In this document: positions 23,740-32,251 of the stretch, piece after piece | Layout of the letters: every line of letters begins with the position of its first letter | Numbering within the stretch: the first letter of the stretch is position 1 | DNA from: Pinisolibacter aquiterrae | Lineage (GTDB): Bacteria; Pseudomonadota; Alphaproteobacteria; Rhizobiales; Ancalomicrobiaceae | Length of the DNA stretch: 64,000 nucleotides | Reading direction: 5' to 3' | Assembly: GCF_019160155.1 (NCBI RefSeq) | Contig: NZ_JAFNIH010000042.1 | Location: 1-64,000, forward strand | Notes under the pieces: model-generated | What the model saw: the letters and a program-made list of their open reading frames with translations, nothing else | Told to the model about the DNA's origin: nothing | The model's database searches: none | Made by a program: the position numbers and the translations under genes

Positions 23740-25065
23740 ATGAACGACACCACCACTGCCCCGAAGATCTCCTTCGTCAGCCTCGGCTGCCCCAAGGCCC
23801 TCGTCGACAGCGAGCGCATCGTCACGCACCTGCGCTCCGAAGGCTACGAGCTGACCAAGTCCCACGCCGGCGCCGACGTCGTCGTGGTCAACACCTGCGG
23901 CTTCCTCGACAGCGCCAAGGCGGAGAGCCTGGAGGCGATCGGCAAGGCCATGGCCGAGAACGGCAAGGTGGTCGTGACCGGCTGCATGGGCGCCGAGCCC
24001 GGCGAGATCGAGGCGCAATATCCGAACCTCCTCGCCATCACCAAGCCGCAGGCCTACGAGAGCGTGATCGAGGCGGTCCATTCCGCCGTGCCGCCGGCCC
24101 ACGATCCCTTCGTCGATCTGGTGCCGCCGCAGGGCGTGCGCTTCACCCCGCGCCACTACGCCTATCTCAAGATCTCCGAGGGCTGCTCCAACCGCTGCTC
24201 CTTCTGCATCATCCCGCATCTGCGCGGCGATCTCGTCTCGCGTCCGGCGAACGAGGTGCTGCGCGAGGCGGAGAAGCTGGTGAAGGCCGGCGTCAAGGAG
24301 ATCCTGGTGATCTCGCAGGACACCTCCGCCTACGGCCAGGACCTGCGCTACGCCGCGAGCCCTTGGAAGGACCGCGAGGTCCGCGCCAAATTCGTCGACA
24401 TCTCGCGCGAGCTCGGTGACATGGGCGTCTGGGTGCGCCTCCACTACGTCTACCCCTATCCGCACGTCGACGAGGTGCTGCCCTTGATGGCGGAAGGCAA
24501 GATCCTTCCCTATCTCGACATCCCCCTCCAGCACGCCGCGACCCCGGTCCTGAAGGCGATGAAGCGCCCGGCCGCGCAGGAGAAGACCCTCGACCGCTTC
24601 GCCGCCTGGCGCCGCCTGGTGCCCGATCTCGCCATCCGCTCGAGCTTCATCGTCGGCTTCCCCGGCGAGACCGAGGCCGATTTCCAGGCGCTTCTCGATT
24701 GGATGACCGAGGCGAAGCTCGATCGCGCCGGCGCCTTCAAATACGAGGCGGTGAAGGGCGCCGCCGCCAACGAACTCGCCGGCGCGGTGCCGGAAGAGAT
24801 CAAGCAGGAGCGCTGGAACCGGCTGATGGCGCATCAGCAGGAAATCGCGCTGAAGATCCAGAAGGGTCGCGTCGGCCGCCGCGTGCCGGTCCTGATCGAC
24901 GAGGTCGGACCGACCGTCGCCAAGGGCCGTACCAAGTGGGACGCGCCGGAGATCGACGGCGCCGTCCACGTCGCCTCGCGCCGGCCGCTGCGCGTCGGCG
25001 AGATCGTCACGGTCAAGATCGAGGCGACCGACGCCTACGATCTCGCCGGCACGGCGGTCGGCTGA
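23740..25065 (+). CDS. rimO: Ribosomal protein S12 methylthiotransferase RimO
   Basis: A 441-aa radical-SAM methylthiotransferase that adds a methylthio group to an Asp of ribosomal protein S12. Domains: N-terminal MTTase domain (residues 9-125) with Cys17 in [12 protein letters not shown], Cys in [11 protein letters not shown] and VTGCMGAEP for the auxiliary cluster; radical SAM domain with C149-x3-C153-x2-C156 in CSNRCSFC; C-terminal TRAM domain (about 375-440). [12 protein letters not shown] and the IPHLRGD region are RimO-specific rather than MiaB-like. The length is typical. The start at 23740 agrees with family N-termini. Confidence 0.95.
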   Translation: MNDTTTAPKISFVSLGCPKALVDSERIVTHLRSEGYELTKSHAGADVVVVNTCGFLDSAKAESLEAIGKAMAENGKVVVTGCMGAEPGEIEAQYPNLLAITKPQAYESVIEAVHSAVPPAHDPFVDLVPPQGVRFTPRHYAYLKISEGCSNRCSFCIIPHLRGDLVSRPANEVLREAEKLVKAGVKEILVISQDTSAYGQDLRYAASPWKDREVRAKFVDISRELGDMGVWVRLHYVYPYPHVDEVLPLMAEGKILPYLDIPLQHAATPVLKAMKRPAAQEKTLDRFAAWRRLVPDLAIRSSFIVGFPGETEADFQALLDWMTEAKLDRAGAFKYEAVKGAAANELAGAVPEEIKQERWNRLMAHQQEIALKIQKGRVGRRVPVLIDEVGPTVAKGRTKWDAPEIDGAVHVASRRPLRVGEIVTVKIEATDAYDLAGTAVG

Positions 25066-25071
25066 GCCCGG

Positions 25072-25296
25072 TCATATCGGCACGGGTTCGGGCGCGAGCG
25101 GCGGCAGATCGATCGGCGGCGGCACCGGCACGTCCTTCGGCTCGACGACGTCCGGGCCGATGCCCGGATCGGGATCGACCGGGGTCGGCGGATCGTCGAT
25201 CACCGGCGGGCCGGGATCGGTCGCCGGGGGACGCGGCCCCTGAGCGCTCGGGAACGGGGGGATCATCATGGCGAGCCTGCGGTCGTCGCGGGTCAT
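25072..25296 (-). CDS. Small proline-rich protein
   Basis: A 74-aa protein, MTRDDRRLAMMIPPFPS followed by about 50 residues made mostly of Pro, Asp, Val, Ile and Gly (P-P-x-D repeats). AGGAG sits seven bases before the ATG, and the gene ends seven bases beyond rimO on the opposite strand, which supports it being real. No domain is recognised and the protein is expected to be disordered. It lies 68 bp downstream of the LuxR gene on the same strand and could be in that operon. Confidence 0.6.
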   Translation of the reverse strand: MTRDDRRLAMMIPPFPSAQGPRPPATDPGPPVIDDPPTPVDPDPGIGPDVVEPKDVPVPPPIDLPPLAPEPVPI

Positions 25297-25364
25297 GGCG
25301 GTCTCCTCTTTCGGAGACAACTCGTCGAGACGCCGTTCGGTTCCGAAATCGGCCGGCCGCCCGT

Positions 25365-26102
25365 TCAGATCAGCCCGCGCCGCACGGCGACCGCCACCGC
25401 GTGGGTCTTGTTGATGCAGCCGAGCCGGCGGATCGCGTCGCGCACGTAGCTCTCGACCGTGTCGACCGAAAGCCCGAGCAGGCGCGCCGTGTCGTGGGCG
25501 GTGCGCCCGGCCGCCGCCGATTTCAGCACCGCCACCTCGCGCGGCGGCACGGTGACCCCGCCGCCGTCGGCCTCCGCCAGGAGGACCGCGACCGAACGAT
25601 GGAACTCCCAACCGAACATCTGCAGCCACGGCTGCAACAGCCGGCCGTGCTCGCGCCAGGTCTCCCCGTCCTCCGCCGAGGTCACTGTGAAGAGCCCGCG
25701 CATGAGACCCGGACCGAGGATCGGCACCGCCATGCCGCTGCGCGCCTCGCGGCCGACCGCCCCGAGGCGATCGAGCAACACGTCGAGCCGCGCGCCGTGC
25801 GAGTGCTCGTCCCAGAGCATCGGCTGGCGCGCCTCGCAGAGTTCGGCGAGTGGATCGTCGAAGGCGATCGCCTCGCCGCGGGTCAGAAGATCCTGCCCGT
25901 CGAGCCCCAGGGTGGTGATCTGGAGCAACCCGCCGTGCCCCTGCGGCTCCGGTCGCAACGAGAAATGCACGACCCGGTCGACCTCGCCGTCGTCGGTGAA
26001 GGCCCTGAGACGCTCGCCCACCTCGGCCCAGGACGTCGCCCGTCCCAGGCGAGCGGAGGCACCATGGCGCCACGCGCGAGCGAGGGGAGCCTTCTCGTTC
26101 AT
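25365..26102 (-). CDS. LuxR-family regulator with autoinducer-binding-like domain
   Basis: A 245-aa protein with an N-terminal sensor domain (about residues 20-165) resembling the autoinducer-binding fold: RVVHFSLRPE, the WDEHS segment, and VPILGPGLMRGLFTVTS. The C-terminal LuxR HTH (180-245) contains LPPREVAVLKSAAAGRTAHDTARLLGLSVDTVESYVRDAIRRLGCINKTHAVAVAVRRGLI in pattern. No LuxI synthase is encoded in the window, so it would be a solo regulator; whether it binds a homoserine lactone is unknown. Its ATG overlaps the stop of the TMEM175-like channel gene as ATGA. Confidence 0.85.
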   Translation of the reverse strand: MNEKAPLARAWRHGASARLGRATSWAEVGERLRAFTDDGEVDRVVHFSLRPEPQGHGGLLQITTLGLDGQDLLTRGEAIAFDDPLAELCEARQPMLWDEHSHGARLDVLLDRLGAVGREARSGMAVPILGPGLMRGLFTVTSAEDGETWREHGRLLQPWLQMFGWEFHRSVAVLLAEADGGGVTVPPREVAVLKSAAAGRTAHDTARLLGLSVDTVESYVRDAIRRLGCINKTHAVAVAVRRGLI

Positions 26103-26683
26103 TCCGGCACTCCCCCCATGAGGCGCTCGAAACGGCGATCCGGAACCAGCCACATCGCCGCCACCCCGACGTAGAGCAGCATCGAGACCGGCTCGAACAG
26201 GAAGGCGAAGGGGATCGCCGTCAGATAGGCCACCACCGACAGCCGGCCCTTGCGATCGCGCCCGATCGCCTTGGCGAAGGTCGTCTCCGGCCCGTGCAGC
26301 CGTCTCAACGCCACCACCAGGATCGCATAGGCGACCGCCGCCGCGAACAGCACCCCGCCGTAGAAGGCGACGGGCACCGGCGCGAAATGGTTCTCGCCCA
26401 TCCATCCGGTGACGAAGGGAAACAATGACAACCAGAAGAGGAGATGCAGGTTTGCCCACAACACCGCCCCGTCGACCCGATGGACCGCCTGGAGCATGTG
26501 ATGGTGGTTGTTCCAGTAGATCCCGACATAGACGAAGGACAGCACATAGGACACGAACACCGGCCACAACCCCGCCACGGCGGCGAGATCGGTGCCGTGC
26601 GGCACCTTCATCTCCAGCACCATGATGGTGATGATGATCGCGAGCACGCCGTCGCTGAAGGCCTCGAGACGACCCTTGTGCAT
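26099..26683 (-). CDS. TMEM175-family potassium channel-like protein (DUF1211)
   Basis: A 194-aa inner-membrane protein with six predicted helices. The family signature R..AFSDGVLAIIITIMVLE at residues 5-25 carries the FSDG motif on the first helix that lines the pore in bacterial TMEM175 channels. The rest follows the single-repeat bacterial form (NHHHMLQAV helix, FWLSLFPF helix). These assemble as tetramers and conduct K+ with low selectivity. The start at 26683 places the signature at the usual distance; an ATG at 26731 is possible. Translationally coupled to a LuxR regulator. Confidence 0.88.
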   Translation of the reverse strand: MHKGRLEAFSDGVLAIIITIMVLEMKVPHGTDLAAVAGLWPVFVSYVLSFVYVGIYWNNHHHMLQAVHRVDGAVLWANLHLLFWLSLFPFVTGWMGENHFAPVPVAFYGGVLFAAAVAYAILVVALRRLHGPETTFAKAIGRDRKGRLSVVAYLTAIPFAFLFEPVSMLLYVGVAAMWLVPDRRFERLMGGVPE

Positions 26684-26773
26684 TCCACCCCCCATCCGTC
26701 GCGGCCGAGCCTGCCCCAACGCCATCGGCAATGCAACCTTGAAGCGATCACGGGTTGTTCACCCGGCGCCGGC

Positions 26774-27751
26774 TCACGGCACGAACACCATCGATCCCGT
26801 GGTGGCGCGCGCCTCGAGGGCGCGATGCGCCTCGGCCGCCTGCTCGAGCTTCCACACCTTCGACAGGGGGATCTCGACCGCGCCGGACCCGACCACCGAG
26901 AAGAGATCCGCCGCCGTCTCCTCGAGATCGGCCCGCGCCGCGACATAGGTGAAGAGCGTCGCCCGGGTCGCGAACAGCGAGCCGCGCGACGCCAGTTCCT
27001 GCATCGCGAAGGGCGGCACCGGCCCGGAGGCGTTGCCGAAGGAGACGAACATGCCGAGCGGCTTCAGACAGTCGAGAGACTTCGGGAACGTGTCCTTGCC
27101 GATCGAATCGTAGACCACGTCGACGCCCTTGCCGCCGGTGATCTCCTTCACCGCCGCGACGAAGTCGTCCTTGCGGTAGTCGATGACGTGGTCGTAGCCG
27201 CGCGTCCTCGCCAGCGCGACCTTCTCCGCGCCGCCGGCGGTGCCGATCACGGTGGCGCCGAGGTGTTTCGCCCACTGCCCGGCGATCTGGCCGACGCCAC
27301 CCGCCGCCGCGTGGAAGAGCAGCGTCGTGCCCGGTCCGACCCGGAAGGTCCGCCGCAGCAGATAGCGCGCCGTCATGCCCTTCAGCATGGCGGCGGCGCC
27401 GATCTCGAAGGAGATCCCCTCCGGCAGCGCCACCAGCCGGTCGGCCGGCACCAGCCGTTCCTCGGCATAGGACCCGAGCGGCCCGACATAGGCGACCCGG
27501 TCGCCGACCGCGACGCTCGTCACCCCCTCGCCCACCGCCACCACGGTGCCGGCGCCCTCGTTGCCGGGCACGAAGGGCAGGCCCGCCGGCGCCCGATAGA
27601 GGCCGGAGCGGAAATAGCAGTCGATGAAATTGAGCCCGATCGCGCCGTGGCGCACCCGCGCCTCGCCCGGTCCCGGCTGCCCGACCTCGATCTCGTCGAG
27701 CCGAAGCACCTCGGGGCCGCCGGTCTCGTGCACGCGGATCGCCTTCACCAT
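26774..27751 (-). CDS. NADPH:quinone oxidoreductase (zeta-crystallin type)
   Basis: A 325-aa medium-chain reductase of the QOR group without zinc-ligand Cys. The substrate domain shows MVKAIRVHETGGPEVL and GLNFIDCYFRSGLYRAP, then PFVPGNEGAGTVVAVGEGV; the NADPH-binding motif is FHAAAGGVGQIAGQWAKHLGATVIGTAGG. It reduces quinones by one electron or enones, using NADPH. Monocistronic on the minus strand, divergent from the SulP transporter. Confidence 0.92.
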   Translation of the reverse strand: MVKAIRVHETGGPEVLRLDEIEVGQPGPGEARVRHGAIGLNFIDCYFRSGLYRAPAGLPFVPGNEGAGTVVAVGEGVTSVAVGDRVAYVGPLGSYAEERLVPADRLVALPEGISFEIGAAAMLKGMTARYLLRRTFRVGPGTTLLFHAAAGGVGQIAGQWAKHLGATVIGTAGGAEKVALARTRGYDHVIDYRKDDFVAAVKEITGGKGVDVVYDSIGKDTFPKSLDCLKPLGMFVSFGNASGPVPPFAMQELASRGSLFATRATLFTYVAARADLEETAADLFSVVGSGAVEIPLSKVWKLEQAAEAHRALEARATTGSMVFVP

Positions 27752-27883
27752 GGGATCGTCCCTTCCTTCGCCGAACGGATCGGCCGCCTCGCCTAGGGGG
27801 TGCACTATTTCCCTTGTCAGGGACCGGATCAAGCATGCTGGCCTCACGGGTCCCCACCGCCGTCGTCGCCGAGCCCGCCCTCG

Positions 27884-29479
27884 ATGCACCCCGCCACCGA
27901 GCGTTTCGCCGATCTCTTCACCCCGAAGCCGATCACCGTCCTGCGCGAGGGTTACGACCGGCGCCGGTTGATGGACGACGTCGTCGCCGGCCTCACCGTC
28001 GCCATCGTCGCGCCGCCGCTCGCCATGGGCATCGCCATCGCCTCCGGCGTCGAGCCGGAACGCGGGCTCACCACCGCGATCGTCGCCGGGTCCATCATCT
28101 CCGCGCTCGGCGGCTCGCGCTTCCAGATCGGCGGCCCCACCGCCGCCTTCATCGTCGTGGTCTACCGGGTGGTCGAGACCCAGGGCTACGACGGTCTGGC
28201 GCTCGCCACCTTCCTCGCCGGCCTGATGCTGACCGCGCTCGGCTTCCTCCGGCTCGGCACCTGCGTCAAATACATCCCCCACCCCGTGACGATCGGCTTC
28301 ACCGCCGACATCGGCATCACCATCTTCGTCTCCCAGCTCGCCGACCTCCTCGGCCTGAAGACGGGCAGGCTGCCGGGCGAGTTCGTCCACAAGATCGAGG
28401 CCCTGGCGGCGGCGCTGCCGACCTTCGATCCCTCGACGATCGCGATCGCGCTCCTCTCCTTCGGCGTCATCCTCGGCCTGCGCCGGTGGAAGCCGCGCCT
28501 GCCGGGCCTACTCTTCGCCGTGGTCGCGGCGGCGGCGGCGGTCGCGCTGTTGCAGCTCGACGTCGCCACCATCGGCTCGAAATACGGCGGCATCCCGCGC
28601 ACGCCGCCGGCCCCGGCGCTGGCGATCCCGACCTGGGAGAAACTCGTCGCGATCCTGCCCGACGCGGTGACGATCACGCTGCACGCCGGCCTCGAGTCGC
28701 TCCTCTCCGCCGTCATCGCCGACGGCATGACCGGCCGCCGCCATCGCTCCAATCGCGAACTGGTGGCCCAAGGCATCGCCAACGTGGTCTCGCCGATCTT
28801 CGGCGGCCTGCCCGCCACCGGCGCCATTGCCCGCGCCGCCACCAACATCCGCTCCGGATCGAATGGGCCGGTCTCCGGCATCCTGCACGCGCGGTTCCTG
28901 GCCGCCTTCGTGATCGCCGCCGCCCCGCTCGCCGCCAGGGTGCCGCTCGCCTCGCTGGCGGTGAACCTCGCCATCGTCGCCTGGAACATGAGCGAGGTGC
29001 ACGCCCTCTCCCACCTCCTCGGCCATGCCGGCTGGGGCGAACGGCTGGTTCTGGTGACGACTCTGCTCCTGACCGTCTTCGTCGACCTCACCGTCGCGAT
29101 TCGGGTCGGCGTGGTGCTCTCGGCGATCCTGTTCATGCACGACATGGCCGAGGCGGTCGAGGTCGAGGCCCATGACGGCGGCACTCTGCCCGAGCGCGAC
29201 CTGCTCGAGCGCGACCGGCCCGACGAGCCCGGGCCACGCCCCGCCTACGAACGCGCCCTCGACGAGGACGTGGTCGTCTGTCGCATCCACGGGCCGTGCT
29301 TCTTCGGCGCCGCCAACCGCCGGGCGCAGACGCTCGGCCGCATCGGCGACCGGCCGCGCGTCCTGGTGCTCGATTTCGACGGGGTTCCCTTGGTCGACAC
29401 CACCGGCGCGACCGCGCTGAAGACGGTGATCGACGAGGCGAGCCGGCACGGTATACCGGCGTCATCCTCACCACGATGA
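27884..29479 (+). CDS. SulP-family anion transporter with frameshifted STAS end
   Basis: As read, 531 aa. The membrane part (residues 25-440) has the SulP pattern: VVAGLTVAIVAPPLAMGIAIASGVEPERGL, GGSRFQIGGPTAAFIVVV and GGLPATGAIARAATNIRSGSNGPVSGILHA. The STAS domain starts near residue 465 (VVVCRIHGPCFFGAA) and has VLVLDFDGVPLVDTTGATAL. The frame then ends at 29479 in SSSPR, but the missing STAS helix (VILTTMSRPLRRAMVRCGIKRPE) reads in the +1 frame from about 29459, and TPSIEVALERARRDTLLGRA reads in a third frame from about 29540. So either two small indels broke the gene end or the sequence has errors there. Family members carry sulfate, bicarbonate or dicarboxylates. Confidence 0.85.
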   Translation: MHPATERFADLFTPKPITVLREGYDRRRLMDDVVAGLTVAIVAPPLAMGIAIASGVEPERGLTTAIVAGSIISALGGSRFQIGGPTAAFIVVVYRVVETQGYDGLALATFLAGLMLTALGFLRLGTCVKYIPHPVTIGFTADIGITIFVSQLADLLGLKTGRLPGEFVHKIEALAAALPTFDPSTIAIALLSFGVILGLRRWKPRLPGLLFAVVAAAAAVALLQLDVATIGSKYGGIPRTPPAPALAIPTWEKLVAILPDAVTITLHAGLESLLSAVIADGMTGRRHRSNRELVAQGIANVVSPIFGGLPATGAIARAATNIRSGSNGPVSGILHARFLAAFVIAAAPLAARVPLASLAVNLAIVAWNMSEVHALSHLLGHAGWGERLVLVTTLLLTVFVDLTVAIRVGVVLSAILFMHDMAEAVEVEAHDGGTLPERDLLERDRPDEPGPRPAYERALDEDVVVCRIHGPCFFGAANRRAQTLGRIGDRPRVLVLDFDGVPLVDTTGATALKTVIDEASRHGIPASSSPR

Positions 29480-29680
29480 GCCGCCCCCTGCGTCGCGCCA
29501 TGGTGCGCTGCGGCATCAAGCGGCCGGAGGTCCCGGCGCCACCACCCCCTCGATCGAGGTCGCCCTGGAGCGCGCCCGGCGCGACACCCTCCTCGGCCGG
29601 GCGATCAACGCGCCCGCGACCCGCGCGCGCCGGCTGACGAGGGGCGTCGAGGCCCCGCCCCGGAAATCACGGCCCGGGGA

Positions 29681-30436
29681 TCACTCCACCTTCGCCGCCT
29701 CGGCCGCCTGCCGGGAGCGCTCCTTGCGCTTCTTGGCGGTGATGTTGAGCGCCTCGACCGCGCCGGCGAAGCCCATCGCCGCGTAGATGTAGCCACGATC
29801 GATATGGACGCCCATGCCGTCGGCGACCAGCGCCACGCCGATCAGCAGAAGGAAGGCGAGCGCCAGAACCTTGGTGGTCGGATGCTCCGAGACGAAGTCG
29901 GAGACCGGCCCGGCCGCCACGTACATCACGCCGACGGCGATGATCACGGCCGCGATCATCACCTCGACCTGCTGGGCGAGGCCGACGGCGGTGATGATCG
30001 AATCGAGCGAGAACACGATGTCGATCAGGATGATCTGGCCGACCACCATCGAGAAGGCGTTCGAGGCCGTCCGCGCCATCTCCTCCGGCACGTGTTCCTC
30101 GATCTCCTCGTGGATGTGGTTGACCGCCTTGTAGATCAGGAAGGCGCCGCCGCCGATCAGGATCAGATCCTTCACCGACAGCGGATGGCCGAGAATCGTC
30201 GTGATCGGATCCTTCAGCGACACGATCCACGAGATCGCGAAGAGGAGCGCGATGCGGAAGAGGAGCGCCAGCCCCATGCCGAGCCGGCGCGCCCTCTGCG
30301 CCTGGGCCGGCGGCAGATGGCTGGTCGCCACCGACAGGAACACCACGTTGTCGATGCCGAGCACGATCTCGAGCGCGGTCAGGGTCACCAGCGACGCCCA
30401 TATCGCGGGATCGGAGAGAAGCGCGACGAAATCCAT
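29681..30436 (-). CDS. TerC family integral membrane protein
   Basis: A 251-aa membrane protein with seven or so helices. The TerC signature is LTALEIVLGIDNVVFLSV with its Asp in the membrane, and the matching second repeat VFSLDSIITAVGL. TerC/Alx proteins export manganese and are linked to tellurite or alkaline-stress phenotypes. The Lys/Arg/Ala-rich tail is cytoplasmic. It follows the DUF2182 gene by 39 bp on the same strand, suggesting a shared transcript. No riboswitch-like leader was noticed. Confidence 0.92.
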   Translation of the reverse strand: MDFVALLSDPAIWASLVTLTALEIVLGIDNVVFLSVATSHLPPAQAQRARRLGMGLALLFRIALLFAISWIVSLKDPITTILGHPLSVKDLILIGGGAFLIYKAVNHIHEEIEEHVPEEMARTASNAFSMVVGQIILIDIVFSLDSIITAVGLAQQVEVMIAAVIIAVGVMYVAAGPVSDFVSEHPTTKVLALAFLLLIGVALVADGMGVHIDRGYIYAAMGFAGAVEALNITAKKRKERSRQAAEAAKVE

Positions 30437-30475
30437 GTCGTGTCCTTTCGGGAGATGGCCCGTTCGAAATTGCGA

Positions 30476-31420
30476 TCAGAAGAAACGCGCCTCGAGGGCG
30501 GTGCCGGCGGGCGATCCCCACAGCAGAGCCGCGCCCCAGGCGATGAAGACGAGACCGATCACCCGGCTCACCCAGAACGAGGGTGAGAGCTTCTCGATGG
30601 TCATGATCGCCCCGAGGACGGCGATCCAGACGACGTTCATGACGCCCACCGCGAACATCACCACCATCAGCGCCCAACAGCAGCCCATGCAGTCGAGCCC
30701 CTGGGCGATGCCCTGACGGAAGACGCCGAGGACGCGGTTGGTCCAGCTGTCGGCGAAGAAGGGACGGGGCGTCCGGCAACGCGCCAGACACGTCCATTTG
30801 AGCGGCGAGAACTGATAGAGCCCGGCGGCGATCATCGTCGTCGCGGCCAGCACCTGACTCGCCGGCAGTCCGGCCGGCGTCAGGAGCCGCGCCTGGGTCA
30901 GGAGCCCCTGCGCCGCCGTCGCCACCACCGAGAAGGCGATCCAGACCGCGAGATAGCCGAGCGCCAGCGCCACCGGCGAGACGATCGTCTCGCCGCGGAG
31001 CTGCCGTTCGGCGCCGAGATCGGCATAGGCGCGGAAGACCGGCACCGCCGTCGGCACCATCATCGCCATCACCATCGCCACCCACATGGCGAAGACGATC
31101 GCCCAGTCGGAGAGGCTCCAGACCTCGCCGACCGGCCCGCACAGCACCGTCAGCGCCGCCCGCGTTTCCGCAGAGAGGCCGTCGAGCCCGTTGATGCGAT
31201 TGAAGATGCCCATGCCCGGGCCGAGCGTCGCCATGTCGGTGCGGGCGACCATGCCGGCGATCATCGCCCCCATCCATGCCCATCCGAGCACGAAGGCGAC
31301 CGCCACGAAGACCGCGACGGCGAGATGCGGCGAGAGAAGACGGCGCCTCCACGCGGAAGCCGTCGGCTCCCCCGCATCCCCGTCTCGATCTCCACCCTGG
31401 TCCGCGCCCGTCGTCGTCAT
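30476..31420 (-). CDS. DUF2182 predicted metal-binding membrane protein
   Basis: A 314-aa inner-membrane protein of the DUF2182 group with about six to seven helices. Typical features are MWVAMVMAMMVPTAVPVF, a Met-rich helix, QFSPLKWTCLARCRTP with its Cys pair and the GLDCMGCCWALM motif. The Cys and Met clusters suggest a copper or other soft-metal ligand, as proposed for the family. The first 25 residues are hydrophilic and Gly/Asp-rich. Upstream neighbour is an NTF2-like protein on the same strand; TerC is downstream. Confidence 0.88.
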   Translation of the reverse strand: MTTTGADQGGDRDGDAGEPTASAWRRRLLSPHLAVAVFVAVAFVLGWAWMGAMIAGMVARTDMATLGPGMGIFNRINGLDGLSAETRAALTVLCGPVGEVWSLSDWAIVFAMWVAMVMAMMVPTAVPVFRAYADLGAERQLRGETIVSPVALALGYLAVWIAFSVVATAAQGLLTQARLLTPAGLPASQVLAATTMIAAGLYQFSPLKWTCLARCRTPRPFFADSWTNRVLGVFRQGIAQGLDCMGCCWALMVVMFAVGVMNVVWIAVLGAIMTIEKLSPSFWVSRVIGLVFIAWGAALLWGSPAGTALEARFF

Positions 31421-31492
31421 CGCCCCTGGAGATGGTCGATCCGATGCCCGCGCGCAAGCCCCGCCGCGCGAGTTTCTCGCCTCCGCCGGCGA

Positions 31493-31918
31493 TCAGCGCG
31501 GCAACGACCAATGCGTATGGACGATGCGCCACCCCGTCGCGCGCCGCCGCCACACCTCGCTCGCCTGCCACCGCGTCTCGCCGCCGCCCGCCGAACGCGA
31601 CCGGAAGCCGTAGGAGAGCACCGCCGCCTCGCCGAAGGCGACGACGCGCGGCGCGATCATCTCGAAATCGTCCGCGAAGATCTTGCCTCGCAGCGCCTCG
31701 TAGTGGCGGGTGAGCGCGTCGAGCCCGTCGAGCCGATCGGCGACGAAGGGCTCGAAATAACCGACCTCCGTGTCGGAGATCTCGAGAAACCCCGAGGGGT
31801 CCCCCCGGCACCAGCGCTCGAGCGCCGCCCGTTCCAGCGCGACGATCGGATGCTCGCCCTCGCCGGGCCGTTCGCCCACGTCGCGGTGTCCGCCCTCGCC
31901 CCGGTCGCTCGCCGTCAT
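31493..31918 (-). CDS. NTF2-like (SnoaL/DUF4440-type) protein
   Basis: A 141-aa cystatin-like fold protein. The pattern ALERAALERWCRGDPSGFLEISDTEVGYFEPF, followed by ALTRHYEALRGKI and the terminal strands TRWQASEVWRRRATGWRIVHTHWSLP, is that of SnoaL/DUF4440 proteins. These bind small molecules or act as isomerases; function here unknown. Start at 31918 has GGGAGAGG six bases upstream. A spaced inverted repeat (31931-31961) lies directly upstream and may control it. Confidence 0.8.
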   Translation of the reverse strand: MTASDRGEGGHRDVGERPGEGEHPIVALERAALERWCRGDPSGFLEISDTEVGYFEPFVADRLDGLDALTRHYEALRGKIFADDFEMIAPRVVAFGEAAVLSYGFRSRSAGGGETRWQASEVWRRRATGWRIVHTHWSLPR

Positions 31919-31930
31919 CGATGCCTCTCC

Positions 31931-31961
31931 CGTGTTCCCGATCGAACATATAGAGAACACG
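31931..31961. promoter_or_regulatory. Spaced inverted repeat upstream of the NTF2-like gene
   Basis: CGTGTTC and GAACACG, 7 bp each and exact, flank a 17-base AT-richer centre containing CATATA. It begins 13 bp upstream of the NTF2-like start codon, at the expected place for a promoter or operator. The rest of 31962-32251 holds only the hairpin at 32069. Confidence 0.45.
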
Positions 31962-32068
31962 ACATGACGGCAAGCCGCGTTTCCGTTCCACGACGATCGC
32001 TCGACCGCGTCCACGGCTCTTCGGCGACCCGGAGAGGCCGTCTCCCGTCTCCCGTCGGGGAGCCTCTT

Positions 32069-32091
32069 CCTTCTCCCGTGAGGGGAGAAGG
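32069..32091. repeat. Intergenic hairpin, 9-bp perfect stem
   Basis: CCTTCTCCC-GTGAG-GGGAGAAGG. This sequence type (CTTCTCCCGTGAGGGGAGAAG) is a frequent intergenic palindrome in alphaproteobacterial genomes, so it is probably a dispersed repeat rather than a gene-specific site. Confidence 0.6.
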
Positions 32092-32251
32092 GAAGTACCC
32101 CCGGGCGCCTCGCTTCGCCTCCCCCCCCTCACAGGGCCGTCGTGGTTCGAGCGACCGCCCGGGTCTCCGTTCGGCGCCTCGCCTCCCGCCGCCGGCGCTG
32201 CTAAGAAGACATCGGCGTCCGCCCCGGGAGGCGCGCGCCGGGAGACCCGCC

